From Gemmatimonadota bacterium (lineage in GTDB: Bacteria > Gemmatimonadota > Gemmatimonadetes > Longimicrobiales > Gaopeijiaceae), in contig QJYK01000022.1 of the NCBI GenBank assembly GCA_003248075.1, positions 1 through 64,000 on the forward strand: a stretch of 64,000 nucleotides of DNA, in the 5' to 3' direction. The notes below the pieces were generated by a model. That model did no database searches and was not told the DNA's origin. It saw only the letters and a list, made by a program, of their open reading frames with translations. Made by a program: the position numbers and the translations under genes. Positions 19,839 to 28,494 of the stretch are shown in pieces. Position 1 is the first letter of the stretch, and each line of letters opens with the position of its first letter.

Positions 19839-21416
19839 ATGAGCCAACCCCAACGAGCCTCGAAGCGGATCCTCTGGGTCGACGACGAGATCGACCTCCT
19901 CCGCCCGCATCTCCTGTTTCTGCAGGCCAGGGGATACCACGTCGACGCGATCTCGAACGGTGACGACGCGCTCGCGCTCCTTCGCGACAACGCGTACGAC
20001 CTGGTTCTGCTCGACGAGCAAATGCCGGGCCGGCGAGGCCTCGAGGTCCTCGAGCTGCTGCGCCGCCAGGACCCACACGCTCGTGTGGTGATGGTGACGA
20101 AGTCGGAGGAGGATCACACGATGAACGAGGCCATCGGCCGCAGGGTCGACGACTACCTCGTGAAGCCGACGAGCCCACGCCAGGTCCTCTCCGTCGTGAC
20201 CCGCATCCTCGAGGGCTCGACCATCCGCCAGCAGCAGGTCGCGCAGGACTTCGCGGCCCGTTTCCCCAGGTTGTCGGCGCACGTGCAAGAGGCATCGGAG
20301 CCCGAGGACTTCGCGAGCGTCTTCACCGAGCTCACCGACTGGCATCTCCGGCTGGAGGGAGCGGGAGAGGAGGGGCTGCTCGACACGGTGCGCTCGCTCA
20401 TGACCGATCTCAGGCGAGAGTACGGCGTGTGGGTCATGCGCGAGTATCCTCGCTGGATGCGGCGTCGTGACGGCCGTCCGCTGCTCTCGGTCGACATCGT
20501 GGAGGTCTTCCTGGTGCCGTGGCTGGCAGACGATCCGGTCTATTTCGTCGTCCTCGACTGCATGCGGCTCGACCAGTGGCGCGCCATGACCCCCCTGCTC
20601 GCGGACCTCTTCGAGATCGAGGAAACGCTTCACTTCTCCATCCTCCCCACCGCGACCCCGTACGCGCGCAACGCCATCTTCAGCGGCCAGTTCCCCGACG
20701 AGATCGCGCGACGAAACCCGGGCTGGTGGGATGCCTCGGACGACGAAGGGAGCCTCAACGCCTTCGAGGATCGGCTGCTCACCGAGCAGCTCCGCCGAAT
20801 CACCGGACGTGACGTACCGGTCCACTACGAGAAGATCTTCTCGGACCGTGAGGCGGATCAGGTGAGGGCTCGCGTGAATTCGGCGCTGAGGACGCCGGGA
20901 GGCGTGATCGCGCTCGTATTCAACTTCGTCGATCTGATGACGCACGGCCGCTCCGAATCGCCCATTCTCATGGAGGTGGCGAAGAACGAAGCAGCGCTGC
21001 GCGATCTGACGCGGTCCTGGTTCGAGCGCTCCACCGCCTTCCAGGTCCTCAAGGAGGCGGCGTACGCCGGTCATCGCGTGGTGCTCACGACGGACCATGG
21101 CTCGATCCTCTGCCAGCGACCGTCCACGGTGTTCGCACGCCGCGACGCGACCGCAAACCTGCGCTACAAGTTCGGGCAGGATCTGCGCGTGGAGCAGCGG
21201 TCGACGGCCTTCGCCACCAAGGACGAGCACGACCTGCGGCTCCCGAGCGGACGGCTGGGCATGACCTATCTCCTGGCCCTGGAGGATCACTTCTTCGTCT
21301 ACCCGACCAAGCTTCGCGAGTACCAGTCCCGCTATAAGAACTCGTTCCTCCACGGCGGCATCAGCCCGGAGGAGATGATCGTTCCCGTCGCGCGCCTGAC
21401 CCCACGGCCGCTCTGA
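19839..21416 (+). CDS. PorX-like response regulator with PglZ phosphatase-fold domain
   Basis: A 525-residue two-domain protein. Residues 8-125 are a receiver domain with acidic pair D15-D16, phospho-acceptor D59 (LLDEQMPG), T87 and K109. A helical linker leads to a PglZ/alkaline-phosphatase-fold domain (about 215-520) with metal-binding VVLDCMRLDQW (Asp240), the nucleophile region PTATPYARNAIFSG (Thr271/273) and TTDHGS. Architecture and length match PorX, which in Bacteroidota controls type IX secretion with sensor PorY and whose PglZ domain hydrolyses oligonucleotides. No PorY kinase lies adjacent, and the gene precedes MsbA- and LpxL-like genes by 18 bases, tying it to envelope lipid export. 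The start is fixed by the leaderless promoter. Confidence 0.9.
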   Translation: MSQPQRASKRILWVDDEIDLLRPHLLFLQARGYHVDAISNGDDALALLRDNAYDLVLLDEQMPGRRGLEVLELLRRQDPHARVVMVTKSEEDHTMNEAIGRRVDDYLVKPTSPRQVLSVVTRILEGSTIRQQQVAQDFAARFPRLSAHVQEASEPEDFASVFTELTDWHLRLEGAGEEGLLDTVRSLMTDLRREYGVWVMREYPRWMRRRDGRPLLSVDIVEVFLVPWLADDPVYFVVLDCMRLDQWRAMTPLLADLFEIEETLHFSILPTATPYARNAIFSGQFPDEIARRNPGWWDASDDEGSLNAFEDRLLTEQLRRITGRDVPVHYEKIFSDREADQVRARVNSALRTPGGVIALVFNFVDLMTHGRSESPILMEVAKNEAALRDLTRSWFERSTAFQVLKEAAYAGHRVVLTTDHGSILCQRPSTVFARRDATANLRYKFGQDLRVEQRSTAFATKDEHDLRLPSGRLGMTYLLALEDHFFVYPTKLREYQSRYKNSFLHGGISPEEMIVPVARLTPRPL

Positions 21417-21434
21417 CGAGAGTCGGGACACGAC

Positions 21435-23264
21435 GTGGCCCTCTACCGGCGCATCCTGTCTTTCCTGAAGCCGCACACCGGCGTGTTCGCGGCTGCGGTC
21501 GCGACCACGTTCGTCTTCGCGGTCCTGGACGCCGCCGTGTACATCCTGCTCATCCCCTTCGTGGAGGCTCTCTTCGTCTCGGGTGGCGGCGCGCCGACGG
21601 GCGCGAGGACCACGCCGATGGAGCGGCTCCTGGACGCCACGGTCTACCGCTGGGTCGACCTGCAGGGCGACCCGTTGGACGCGATCGGGCGCGTGATCGT
21701 CTTGATCCTTCTCCTGTTCTGCGTCAAGAACGTATTCCACTTCGCGCGCACCTATCTGGTTGCGCGTGCGGAGCAGGGGGTGAATCGCGACCTGCGCGAC
21801 CGCGTCTACGATCATCTCGTCGGGCTGGACCTCTCCTTCTTCGGTCGCGTGCGCATGGGTCAGATCGTCAGCCGGCTCACCACCGAGGTCGAGCAGCTGA
21901 GGACCCTGGTCACCGCCGAGATGTCTCGCCTGCTCACCTCGGTCTTCGAGTTCGTCACCGCCTTGGCGGGCATGCTGCTGATATCATGGAGGTTGACCCT
22001 TGCGGCCTTCGTCGTGATACCGGGCGCGATGCTGGTGTGGGGTCCGCTGGTGAAGGTATTGCGCCGCCGGGATCGACGCGTGCTCCACCTGGGCGGCGAG
22101 ATCAACGCGCACATCCAGGAGACGCTGGCGGGGATCCGCCTTGTGAAGGCCTCGTCGGCGGAGGAGAGGGAGCGTGAGCGCTTCCATGGCCTGACGAACC
22201 AGCACTTCCGCCTGTTCCTGCGCGCGGAGCGGGTACGCGCCCTCGCGATGCCGATGACGGAGATGCTGGCTGCGGCGGGCACGGTGGTGCTTCTCTGGTA
22301 CGGCGCGGGGCTCGTGGTGCAGGGCGACGTGTCGGGCGCCCAGTTCGTCGGTTTCCTGGGGCTTTCGCTCAAGCTCTACGCACCCGTCAAGAACGTCGCG
22401 AAGTTCCCCGCTACCGCGCAGCCGGGGCTGGTCGCCGCGGAGCGGGTCTTCGAGTTCCTCGATGCCCCCGTCGAGATCAGGGACCGTCCTGGGGCGCGGA
22501 GCTTCCGGCGCTTCGAGCGTGAGATCACGTTCGAGGACGTGTCCTTCGCCTACCGCAACGGCGAGACGGTCTTGAGAGACGTGTCGTTCACCGTGCCCAA
22601 GGGTACGGTGGTCGCCCTGGTGGGACGATCCGGTGCGGGCAAGACGACCCTCGTCGACCTCCTGGGTCGCTTCTTCGACGTGAGCGACGGGCGCATCGCG
22701 ATCGACGGCGTGGACATACGGGACGTTCGCATCCGCGACCTGCGGGCCCAGCTCGGCATCGTCTCGCAGGAGACCGTGCTGTTCCATGACACGGTGCGGG
22801 CGAACATCGCGTACGGCGCACCCGAGGCATCGGACGAGGAGATCGAGCGGGCCGCGCGTGCCGCGCACGCGCACGAGTTCGTGGCTCAGCTGCCGAGTGG
22901 CTATGATACGATGGTCGGCGAGCGCGGCACGGAGCTCTCGGGGGGACAGAGGCAGCGCATCGCGATCGCGCGAGCCATCCTGCGTGATCCGCCGATCCTG
23001 GTGCTCGACGAGGCGACCAGCGCCCTCGATACGGAGAGCGAGCGACTGGTTCAGCACGCAGTCGAGCGGCTGCTGGAAGGTCGGACCGTGTTCGTGATCG
23101 CTCACCGCCTGTCCACGGTCCAGCGCGCGGATCGCATCCTGGTTCTGGAGGGCGGACGGATCGTCGAGCGCGGAACGCACGCCGAGCTCCTGGCCTCGGA
23201 AGGGTTGTACCGGCGCTTGCACGAGCTCCAACTCCAGGGCGTGGACGGCGGCTCGGCGTCGTGA
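21435..23264 (+). CDS. MsbA-like lipid A-type ABC exporter
   Basis: A 609-residue fused exporter. The membrane domain (about 1-330) has a long first periplasmic loop (Gly/Thr/Arg-rich) between the first two helices and LSFFGRVRMGQIVSRLTTE. The ATPase domain (about 350-600) has Walker A GRSGAGKTT, Q-loop SQETVLFHDTV, signature LSGGQRQRI, Walker B LVLDEATSALD and AHRLST. Placed directly before an LpxL-like acyltransferase, it is best read as the exporter that flips lipid A across the inner membrane; homology alone would not exclude other lipids. It starts with GTG, 18 bases after the PorX-like gene, and its stop overlaps the next GTG (GTGA). Confidence 0.88.
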   Translation: MALYRRILSFLKPHTGVFAAAVATTFVFAVLDAAVYILLIPFVEALFVSGGGAPTGARTTPMERLLDATVYRWVDLQGDPLDAIGRVIVLILLLFCVKNVFHFARTYLVARAEQGVNRDLRDRVYDHLVGLDLSFFGRVRMGQIVSRLTTEVEQLRTLVTAEMSRLLTSVFEFVTALAGMLLISWRLTLAAFVVIPGAMLVWGPLVKVLRRRDRRVLHLGGEINAHIQETLAGIRLVKASSAEERERERFHGLTNQHFRLFLRAERVRALAMPMTEMLAAAGTVVLLWYGAGLVVQGDVSGAQFVGFLGLSLKLYAPVKNVAKFPATAQPGLVAAERVFEFLDAPVEIRDRPGARSFRRFEREITFEDVSFAYRNGETVLRDVSFTVPKGTVVALVGRSGAGKTTLVDLLGRFFDVSDGRIAIDGVDIRDVRIRDLRAQLGIVSQETVLFHDTVRANIAYGAPEASDEEIERAARAAHAHEFVAQLPSGYDTMVGERGTELSGGQRQRIAIARAILRDPPILVLDEATSALDTESERLVQHAVERLLEGRTVFVIAHRLSTVQRADRILVLEGGRIVERGTHAELLASEGLYRRLHELQLQGVDGGSAS

Positions 23265-24178
23265 GCGGCAGAAGGGCGAAGCACGGTGTGGAGTATGCGC
23301 TGTTCCGGGTTCTTTCGGCGCTGCTCCGAGCCGTCCCGGAGTCGTGGGCATCGTGGCTGGGCGCCGGACTGGGTCAGCTGGCTGCCACCGTCGTGCGCGT
23401 GCGCCGGCGGGACGTGGACGAGAACCTCCGCACGGCTTTTCCGGACCGAAGCCCGCGCTGGAGGCGTCGGGTGGCCCGCGCCTCGTACCGACACCTCGGA
23501 CGGGAGGCGGTCGCGGTCTTCAGACTCGCCGACGCCGAGCCGGCGGAGGTCGTCGCCCGGACGGAGATCGAGGGCCTGGAGCAGATGAGCGCCGCCCTGG
23601 CGCGGGGAGACGGGGCGGTGCTGGTGACCGGGCACCTGGGCAATTGGGAGATCGGCGGGGCCGCGCTGGCGGCACGTGGAATCCCGGTCGACGCGGTGTC
23701 CAAGGCGATGGCCAACCGTCGCTTCGATGCGGATCTGGTGGCGACGCGTCGGCGCCTCGGGATGACCGTCGTGGACATGGCCGACGCCCCGCGGGCGATG
23801 CTGCGTACGCTCCGACGTGGCAGGGTCGCGGCCCTGGTCGCAGACCAGAATGCCCGCCAGGGTAGTGTCTTCGTGCCCTTCTTCGGCAGGGACGCATTCA
23901 CCGCTCGCGGCCCGGCGCTGTTCTCGCTGCGCGCCGGGTCTCCGCTCTTCCTCGGGATCTGCCTCCGCATCGGATCGAGATCGAGGTACCGGGTCACCCT
24001 CCGGCGGATCGAGGCCGAGCGTACCGGCGATATGGACAAGGACGTGCTGCTCTTGACCGCCGCGCATGTCCGGGCTCTTGAGGACGCCGTGCGGGGCGCC
24101 CCCGAGCAGTACTTCTGGCAGCACAAGCGCTGGAAGACCCGGCCCGGTGAGGAACCGGCCCCGGAGGGGTCGGTATAA
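23261..24178 (+). CDS. LpxL/HtrB-type lipid A acyltransferase
   Basis: A 305-residue member of the lysophospholipid/lipid A acyltransferase family. An N-terminal hydrophobic segment (about 13-45) anchors it to the inner membrane. The catalytic block is VTGHLGNWEIGG, whose His and downstream Glu correspond to the HX4(D/E) motif. The sequence ADQNARQGSVFVPFFGR and the C-terminal EQYFWQHKRWKTRP are the other family signatures. It should add a secondary acyl chain to a lipid A precursor. The GTG start lies inside the stop of the MsbA-like gene, so synthesis of the two is coupled. Confidence 0.9.
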   Translation: MSGRRAKHGVEYALFRVLSALLRAVPESWASWLGAGLGQLAATVVRVRRRDVDENLRTAFPDRSPRWRRRVARASYRHLGREAVAVFRLADAEPAEVVARTEIEGLEQMSAALARGDGAVLVTGHLGNWEIGGAALAARGIPVDAVSKAMANRRFDADLVATRRRLGMTVVDMADAPRAMLRTLRRGRVAALVADQNARQGSVFVPFFGRDAFTARGPALFSLRAGSPLFLGICLRIGSRSRYRVTLRRIEAERTGDMDKDVLLLTAAHVRALEDAVRGAPEQYFWQHKRWKTRPGEEPAPEGSV

Positions 24179-24241
24179 CCGGAAGAGCCGGTCCGATCAC
24201 CCCCGGTCCATCCCACCCGTCGACCCCCGCGAGCGCTTGCC

Positions 24242-25000
24242 TTGATCTACGTCTGCATTCCAGCCCACGACGAGGCCAGAACCGTCGGGGTGCTCTTGTG
24301 GAAGGTACGGAGGGTCCTCGGCGCGTTCGGGCGCGACTACCGGATCGTCGTGCTCGACGACGCGTCCACGGACGGAACCGGCGATGTGCTCGCCCGCTAT
24401 CGACGCAGCCTGCCGCTCACGATCCTGCACAGCGATGTGCGCCTCGGCTACGGCGCATCGGTGGAGCGCCTTCTCCGTTGGGTCGTGGAGGAGGCAGCCT
24501 ATCCCAAGCGGGATTGCGCGGTGGTCCTCCAGGGCGACTTCACGGAGAGCCCCGAGGACGTCGTGGGTCTCGTGAAGATCCTGGAAGGTGGGGCCGACAT
24601 CGTGGCCGGCCAGACCTCGCCCCAGGCGGAGCGCACTGCTCCCCGGCCGGTTCGCTGGGCGCGTCGACTGGCGCGCTTCGCGGCGGGGGGCGTACTGCGG
24701 CGGTCTCCGGTGTCCGACCCCCTCGGTGGGTTACGGGCCTACCGGGTCATCGTGCTGAAGAAAGCCATCAGGGAGCTGCCGGAGGGCGCACCGCTCGTCC
24801 GCTCCGATGGATGGGCGGCGAACCTGGAGCTCCTCCGTGTGCTCGCCCCGTACGCGCGGCGCATCGGGGAGTCCCCACAGGAGATCCGGTACGATCGGAG
24901 GGCACGACCCTCGCGGTTCCATCCCCTGAGCACGCTCGTGTCCCTCGCGCGCATCCGTCGCGGATCGTGGGCGCAGGGACTCGACACGGAAGCGGCGTGA
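24242..25000 (+). CDS. Family 2 glycosyltransferase
   Basis: A 252-residue GT-A enzyme. It opens with YVCIPAHDEARTVG, the usual GT2 first strand and helix, followed by VVLDDASTDGT (nucleotide-binding acidic pair) and LQGDFTESPED (metal-binding region), and a C-terminal SDGWAANLE acceptor-side motif. It resembles dolichyl-phosphate-mannose-synthase-like enzymes but lacks the C-terminal membrane helices. The TTG at 24242 places Met directly before this strand; no strong ribosome site is seen. It overlaps the DUF3108 gene (GTGA). In this context it may modify lipid A, core sugar or a lipid carrier. Confidence 0.85.
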   Translation: MIYVCIPAHDEARTVGVLLWKVRRVLGAFGRDYRIVVLDDASTDGTGDVLARYRRSLPLTILHSDVRLGYGASVERLLRWVVEEAAYPKRDCAVVLQGDFTESPEDVVGLVKILEGGADIVAGQTSPQAERTAPRPVRWARRLARFAAGGVLRRSPVSDPLGGLRAYRVIVLKKAIRELPEGAPLVRSDGWAANLELLRVLAPYARRIGESPQEIRYDRRARPSRFHPLSTLVSLARIRRGSWAQGLDTEAA

Positions 25001-25866
25001 GCGTGGTGCGCACCCGAGGCGTGTTCGCGTTGCTCGTTGCGGGGCCCCTCGCGGGGACCGCGCACGCCCAGACCGCGGACACCGTCCAGCCCGCCATCGA
25101 GCTGCCCGCCGACCCCCGCGCCGCTCGGGTGACGTTCGGTCCCGGGGAGCGCCTCGTCTACGGCGTGAAGGTCGGGATCTTTGGAGCGGGGACGGCGGAG
25201 GTCTCGATCCTCGGCATCGACACGGTGCGGGGGAATCCGACCTACAGGGCTTCGCTCACCATCGTCGGCGGCCTGGGTCCGGCTCACGTGAACGACGCCT
25301 ACACGTCTTGGTTCGACATCAGGAATCTGGTGAGCTGGCGGTTCATCCGCGACATCCACGAGCTCTCGTACAAGAGCTATCGGCACTTCGAGTTCTACCC
25401 GGAGCGCCGCATGTGGGAGAGAGAGGACAACGACGAGTCCGGGCCCCTGGGATCATCGCTCCCGCTGGACGACGTCGCGTTCATCTACTACGTCCGCACC
25501 CTGCCGCTCGAGCAGGGAAGGACGTACACCATGAGCCGGTACTTCAAGGCCGACGGGAACCCCGTGGTCATCAAGGTGATCGGCCGGGGAGAGCGTGAGA
25601 CCGAGGCGGGCAAGTTCAAGACGATCATCGTGAAGCCGATCATCAGGACCGACGGACTCTTCGGCGAAGGTGGGGACGCCGAGCTGCATTTCAGCGACGA
25701 CGAGCGACGCATCCTCGTTTACCTCAAGTCGAACATCCCGAAGTTCCCGGGCTCGCTTTCGTTGCATCTCAAGGAGGTTCACGAAGGGCTTCCCCTCAAT
25801 CCGGAAAGTCGTGCGGCGGCGCTCGAGCGGAGGTCAGGGTCTCCCGGGGGGGGCGCCCCGAATTGA
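24997..25866 (+). CDS. DUF3108 periplasmic protein
   Basis: A 289-residue protein with a signal peptide (hydrophobic 8-24, cleavage after AHA). The mature part starts with a proline-rich stretch, then GPGERLVYGVKVGIFGAGTA, a signature of DUF3108 proteins, and continues as an extended beta-strand-rich domain with many Tyr and Phe residues (SYKSYRHFEFYPERRMWE). DUF3108 proteins are periplasmic and often occur near outer-membrane lipid or LPS genes; their biochemical role is undefined. The GTG at 24997 overlaps the GT2 stop by four bases. Alternative GTG codons follow at 25003 and 25006, so the exact first residue is uncertain. Confidence 0.82.
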   Translation: MSVVRTRGVFALLVAGPLAGTAHAQTADTVQPAIELPADPRAARVTFGPGERLVYGVKVGIFGAGTAEVSILGIDTVRGNPTYRASLTIVGGLGPAHVNDAYTSWFDIRNLVSWRFIRDIHELSYKSYRHFEFYPERRMWEREDNDESGPLGSSLPLDDVAFIYYVRTLPLEQGRTYTMSRYFKADGNPVVIKVIGRGERETEAGKFKTIIVKPIIRTDGLFGEGGDAELHFSDDERRILVYLKSNIPKFPGSLSLHLKEVHEGLPLNPESRAAALERRSGSPGGGAPN

Positions 25867-26408
25867 CCGTGAACATGCGCCGACTCCGCCTGCGGGCGGT
25901 CTGGCTGCTGATCGTGCCCTTCCTGTGGCTGTCCCAGCCCGACGGCACGCTGCTCCTGGTCGGCGGCCTGCTTGCGGTCGCAGGGCTCGCCCTGCGCGGC
26001 TGGGCCGCCGGGACCATCCACAAGGAGGCGGAGCTCACCACCACCGGGCCGTATGCCTTCACCCGCAACCCGCTCTACGTCGGTAGCTTCCTGCTCGGGC
26101 TAGGGGTCACGGTGGCCGGAGGACATTGGATCTGGCCCGTGCTCTTCGTCGCGTTCTACACGGCAGTGTACGGGCGGACGATGACGGGTGAAGCCCGACT
26201 GCTGGGGGAGCTGTTCGGAGAGCGGTTCCACCAATACGCCGCGCACGTTCCCGCCATGGTGCCACGCTTGACGCCCTGGCGCGCACCCTGGGAGCCCAGC
26301 GGCGGGTTCACGGTGGCGCAGTTTCGGCGGAACCGGGAATGGGAGGCGTCGCTGGGGGCCCTCGTCGGCTTCGGGATCCTGGTGGCAAAGTGGTGGTTGG
26401 TGCGATGA
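25863..26408 (+). CDS. Isoprenylcysteine/phospholipid methyltransferase-like membrane protein
   Basis: A 181-residue protein with three to four TM helices (about 11-27, 30-50, 85-110 and 160-178). The SAM-binding motif is TGPYAFTRNPLYVGSF followed by EARLLGELFGERFHQYAAHVP, which matches the ICMT/PEMT family. Bacterial members methylate lipids or terminal carboxyl groups, with usually unknown substrates. It may act on a lipid or isoprenoid carrier made by this locus, an inference from neighbours. The TTG at 25863 overlaps the DUF3108 stop; GTG at 25869 or ATG at 25875 would shorten it by two to four residues. Confidence 0.82.
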   Translation: MTVNMRRLRLRAVWLLIVPFLWLSQPDGTLLLVGGLLAVAGLALRGWAAGTIHKEAELTTTGPYAFTRNPLYVGSFLLGLGVTVAGGHWIWPVLFVAFYTAVYGRTMTGEARLLGELFGERFHQYAAHVPAMVPRLTPWRAPWEPSGGFTVAQFRRNREWEASLGALVGFGILVAKWWLVR

Positions 26409-26441
26409 GGGGCGACCACGGACCGACGAGGTAACCGCGAC

Positions 26442-28109
26442 ATGTGCTCGGTGCTCGGCATTCTCGATATCCGTGCGGACGCCGCGAGACTCAGGGAAAC
26501 CGCGCTGGAGCTCTCGAGGCGCCAACGTCATCGAGGCCCGGACTGGTCCGGCGTGTTCGCCAGCGACCGGGTGGTGCTCGCCCACGAGCGTCTGTCGATC
26601 GTAGACGTGCTCCATGGCGCACAGCCGCTCGGGGATTTCGCGACCGGGCCCGTCTTGGCCGTCAACGGTGAGATCTACAACCACCGGGAGCTTCGCGCCC
26701 GCTATCCGAACCACCCTTTCTCCACGGATTCGGACTGCGAGGTGATCATCCCGCTGTACCTCGACCGGGGTGTCGAGGGGCTCGGCGAGCTGAACGGAAT
26801 CTATGCCTTCGTGCTCTACGACATCGCGAACGACCGCTATGTGATCGCCCGTGATCCTCTGGGCGTGATCCCGCTCTACACCGGCCGAGACGAGCACGGC
26901 AACCTCTACGTGGCATCGGAGATGAAGGCACTCACGCCGGTCTGTCGCACCGTCGAGATCTTTCCGCCGGGCCACGTCCTCGACAGCGCGGCGGGCGCCG
27001 AGCCGACACGGTTCCATAGTCCCGGGTGGGAGCGGTACGACGACATCGAGCCCGCCGGGATCGGCACCGCCCAGATCAGAGAGGCACTCCAGGGTGCCGT
27101 GCATCGCCAACTCATGAGCGATGTGCCGTACGGCGTCCTATTGTCAGGTGGGCTCGACTCCTCCATCGTGTCCGCCGTGGCCAAGAGGTACGCGGCACGC
27201 CGGATCGAAGACGACGACCATTCGGAGGCGTGGTGGCCGCGCCTCCACTCCTTTGCGATCGGCTTGGAGGGCTCTCCCGACCTCGTCGCCGCGGCGCAGG
27301 TCGCCGAGCACATCGGGACCGTCCACCACGAGTTCCACTTCACCATCCAGGAGGGGCTCGACGCGCTCCGGGACGTCATCTACCACATCGAAACATACGA
27401 CGTGACGACGATCCGGGCCTCGACACCGATGTATCTGATGGCCCGACGCATCCGGGCCATGGGCATCAAGATGGTTCTGTCGGGCGAGGGCGCCGACGAG
27501 GTTTTCGGAGGCTACCTGTATTTCCACAGGGCGCCGAACCCGAGGGAGTTCCACGACGAGACCGTTCGCAAGCTCCAACGCCTCCATTGGTACGACTGCC
27601 TGCGGGCGAACAAGTCGATGGCGGCGTGGGGGGTGGAGGCGCGGGTGCCGTTCCTCGATCTCGAGTTCCTGGACACCGCGATGAACCTGGATCCGGCGCT
27701 GAAGATGGTCGGGCCCGACGGCATGGAGAAGCGCATCCTGCGGGAGGCGTTCAGCGACCACCTGCCGGACGTCGTGCTCCGGCGACAGAAGGAGCAGTTC
27801 TCCGACGGCGTGGGGTACGGCTGGATCGACGCCCTCAAGGGGCACGCCGGCTCGCGGGTGTCGGACCGCGACCTGGAGAACGCGCGTTTCCGCTTCCCGC
27901 ACAATACGCCCGACTCGAAGGAGGCCTATCTGTATCGGTCGATCTTCGAAGAACATTTCGGGCTCCCGTCCGCCCAGGCGACCGTGCCGGGGGGAAAGTC
28001 GGTCGCGTGCAGCACGCCGGAAGCGCTCGCGTGGGACGCCGCGTTCCAGACCATGAACGAGCCGTCGGGTCGCGCGGTCCGTGGCGTGCACAAGGACGCC
28101 TACGCGTGA
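26442..28109 (+). CDS. asnB: Asparagine synthetase (glutamine-hydrolysing)
   Basis: A 555-residue enzyme, nearly identical in length to the E. coli AsnB type. Mature Cys2 (MCSVLGI) is the glutaminase nucleophile. RHRGPDWSG, LAVNGEIYNHRELR and the SDCEVI segment complete the N-terminal Ntn domain. The synthetase domain has the PP-loop LLSGGLDSSIV and the conserved SGEGADEVFGGYLYF block. It converts aspartate, glutamine and ATP to asparagine, glutamate, AMP and pyrophosphate. All catalytic landmarks are present. GACGAGG lies 11 bases before the ATG. It follows the ICMT-like gene by 33 bases and could be cotranscribed with the envelope block. Confidence 0.93.
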   Translation: MCSVLGILDIRADAARLRETALELSRRQRHRGPDWSGVFASDRVVLAHERLSIVDVLHGAQPLGDFATGPVLAVNGEIYNHRELRARYPNHPFSTDSDCEVIIPLYLDRGVEGLGELNGIYAFVLYDIANDRYVIARDPLGVIPLYTGRDEHGNLYVASEMKALTPVCRTVEIFPPGHVLDSAAGAEPTRFHSPGWERYDDIEPAGIGTAQIREALQGAVHRQLMSDVPYGVLLSGGLDSSIVSAVAKRYAARRIEDDDHSEAWWPRLHSFAIGLEGSPDLVAAAQVAEHIGTVHHEFHFTIQEGLDALRDVIYHIETYDVTTIRASTPMYLMARRIRAMGIKMVLSGEGADEVFGGYLYFHRAPNPREFHDETVRKLQRLHWYDCLRANKSMAAWGVEARVPFLDLEFLDTAMNLDPALKMVGPDGMEKRILREAFSDHLPDVVLRRQKEQFSDGVGYGWIDALKGHAGSRVSDRDLENARFRFPHNTPDSKEAYLYRSIFEEHFGLPSAQATVPGGKSVACSTPEALAWDAAFQTMNEPSGRAVRGVHKDAYA

Positions 28110-28140
28110 GGACCTTGCGGCCGCTGGGACCGGAGTCCGC

Positions 28141-28416
28141 CTAAGCTCGGACGGGTTCGGGAAGAACCGCATCACCCTGCGTGGGACCTTCGTGGGGTCG
28201 TGCCTTCCCATGCTGGTGCTCGAGGGCATGGCGATCCATCCACCCTGGGAGGGCATCCTGGAGGTCCAGGTCATCGAGGGGGTCGAGGTCTATCCACGTC
28301 CGTCGCAAATCCCCGCGCGGTTCGAGAACCTGACCGCGGACCGGAGCCGCGGAGGAGCGAGCGCCCAGTGCGGAATCGTCGTCGCTTGGAACCGCCAGGG
28401 TCCACGGGAGGATTGA
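28141..28416 (+). pseudogene. Remnant of a plug/carboxypeptidase-regulatory-like protein
   Basis: An open stretch of about 91 codons that has no ATG/GTG/TTG at a suitable place and no ribosome site. Its translation looks like the C-terminal end of a plug-type protein: a CLPMLVLEGM segment (the usual Cys-x-Pro...x-x-Asp-Gly), VIEGVEVYPRPSQIPARF and a final CGIVVAWNR (the usual CG-hydrophobic-WTR ending). The N-terminal half is absent and the gene sits between asnB and an independent promoter. It is best read as a decayed gene. It might instead be a short gene with a rare start such as CTG. Confidence 0.5.
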
Positions 28417-28442
28417 GTCCGGCCTTCTCGCGAGCGTAGCTT
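28413..28442 (+). promoter_or_regulatory. Promoter of the CigR-like gene
   Basis: TTGAGT (28413-28418), 18 bases, TAGCTT (28437-28442). The predicted start near 28449 gives a leader of about 46 bases before the ATG at 28495. Confidence 0.5.
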
Positions 28443-28494
28443 GTAGAGAGGCCCCCTCCCCGGGCGCGACACGCAGGTCTTGGAGCGCCTAGCC

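Noticed and set aside
19203-21815. An 870-codon minus-strand open frame
   Set aside because: Antisense to the PorX-like gene and neighbours; typical shadow composition.
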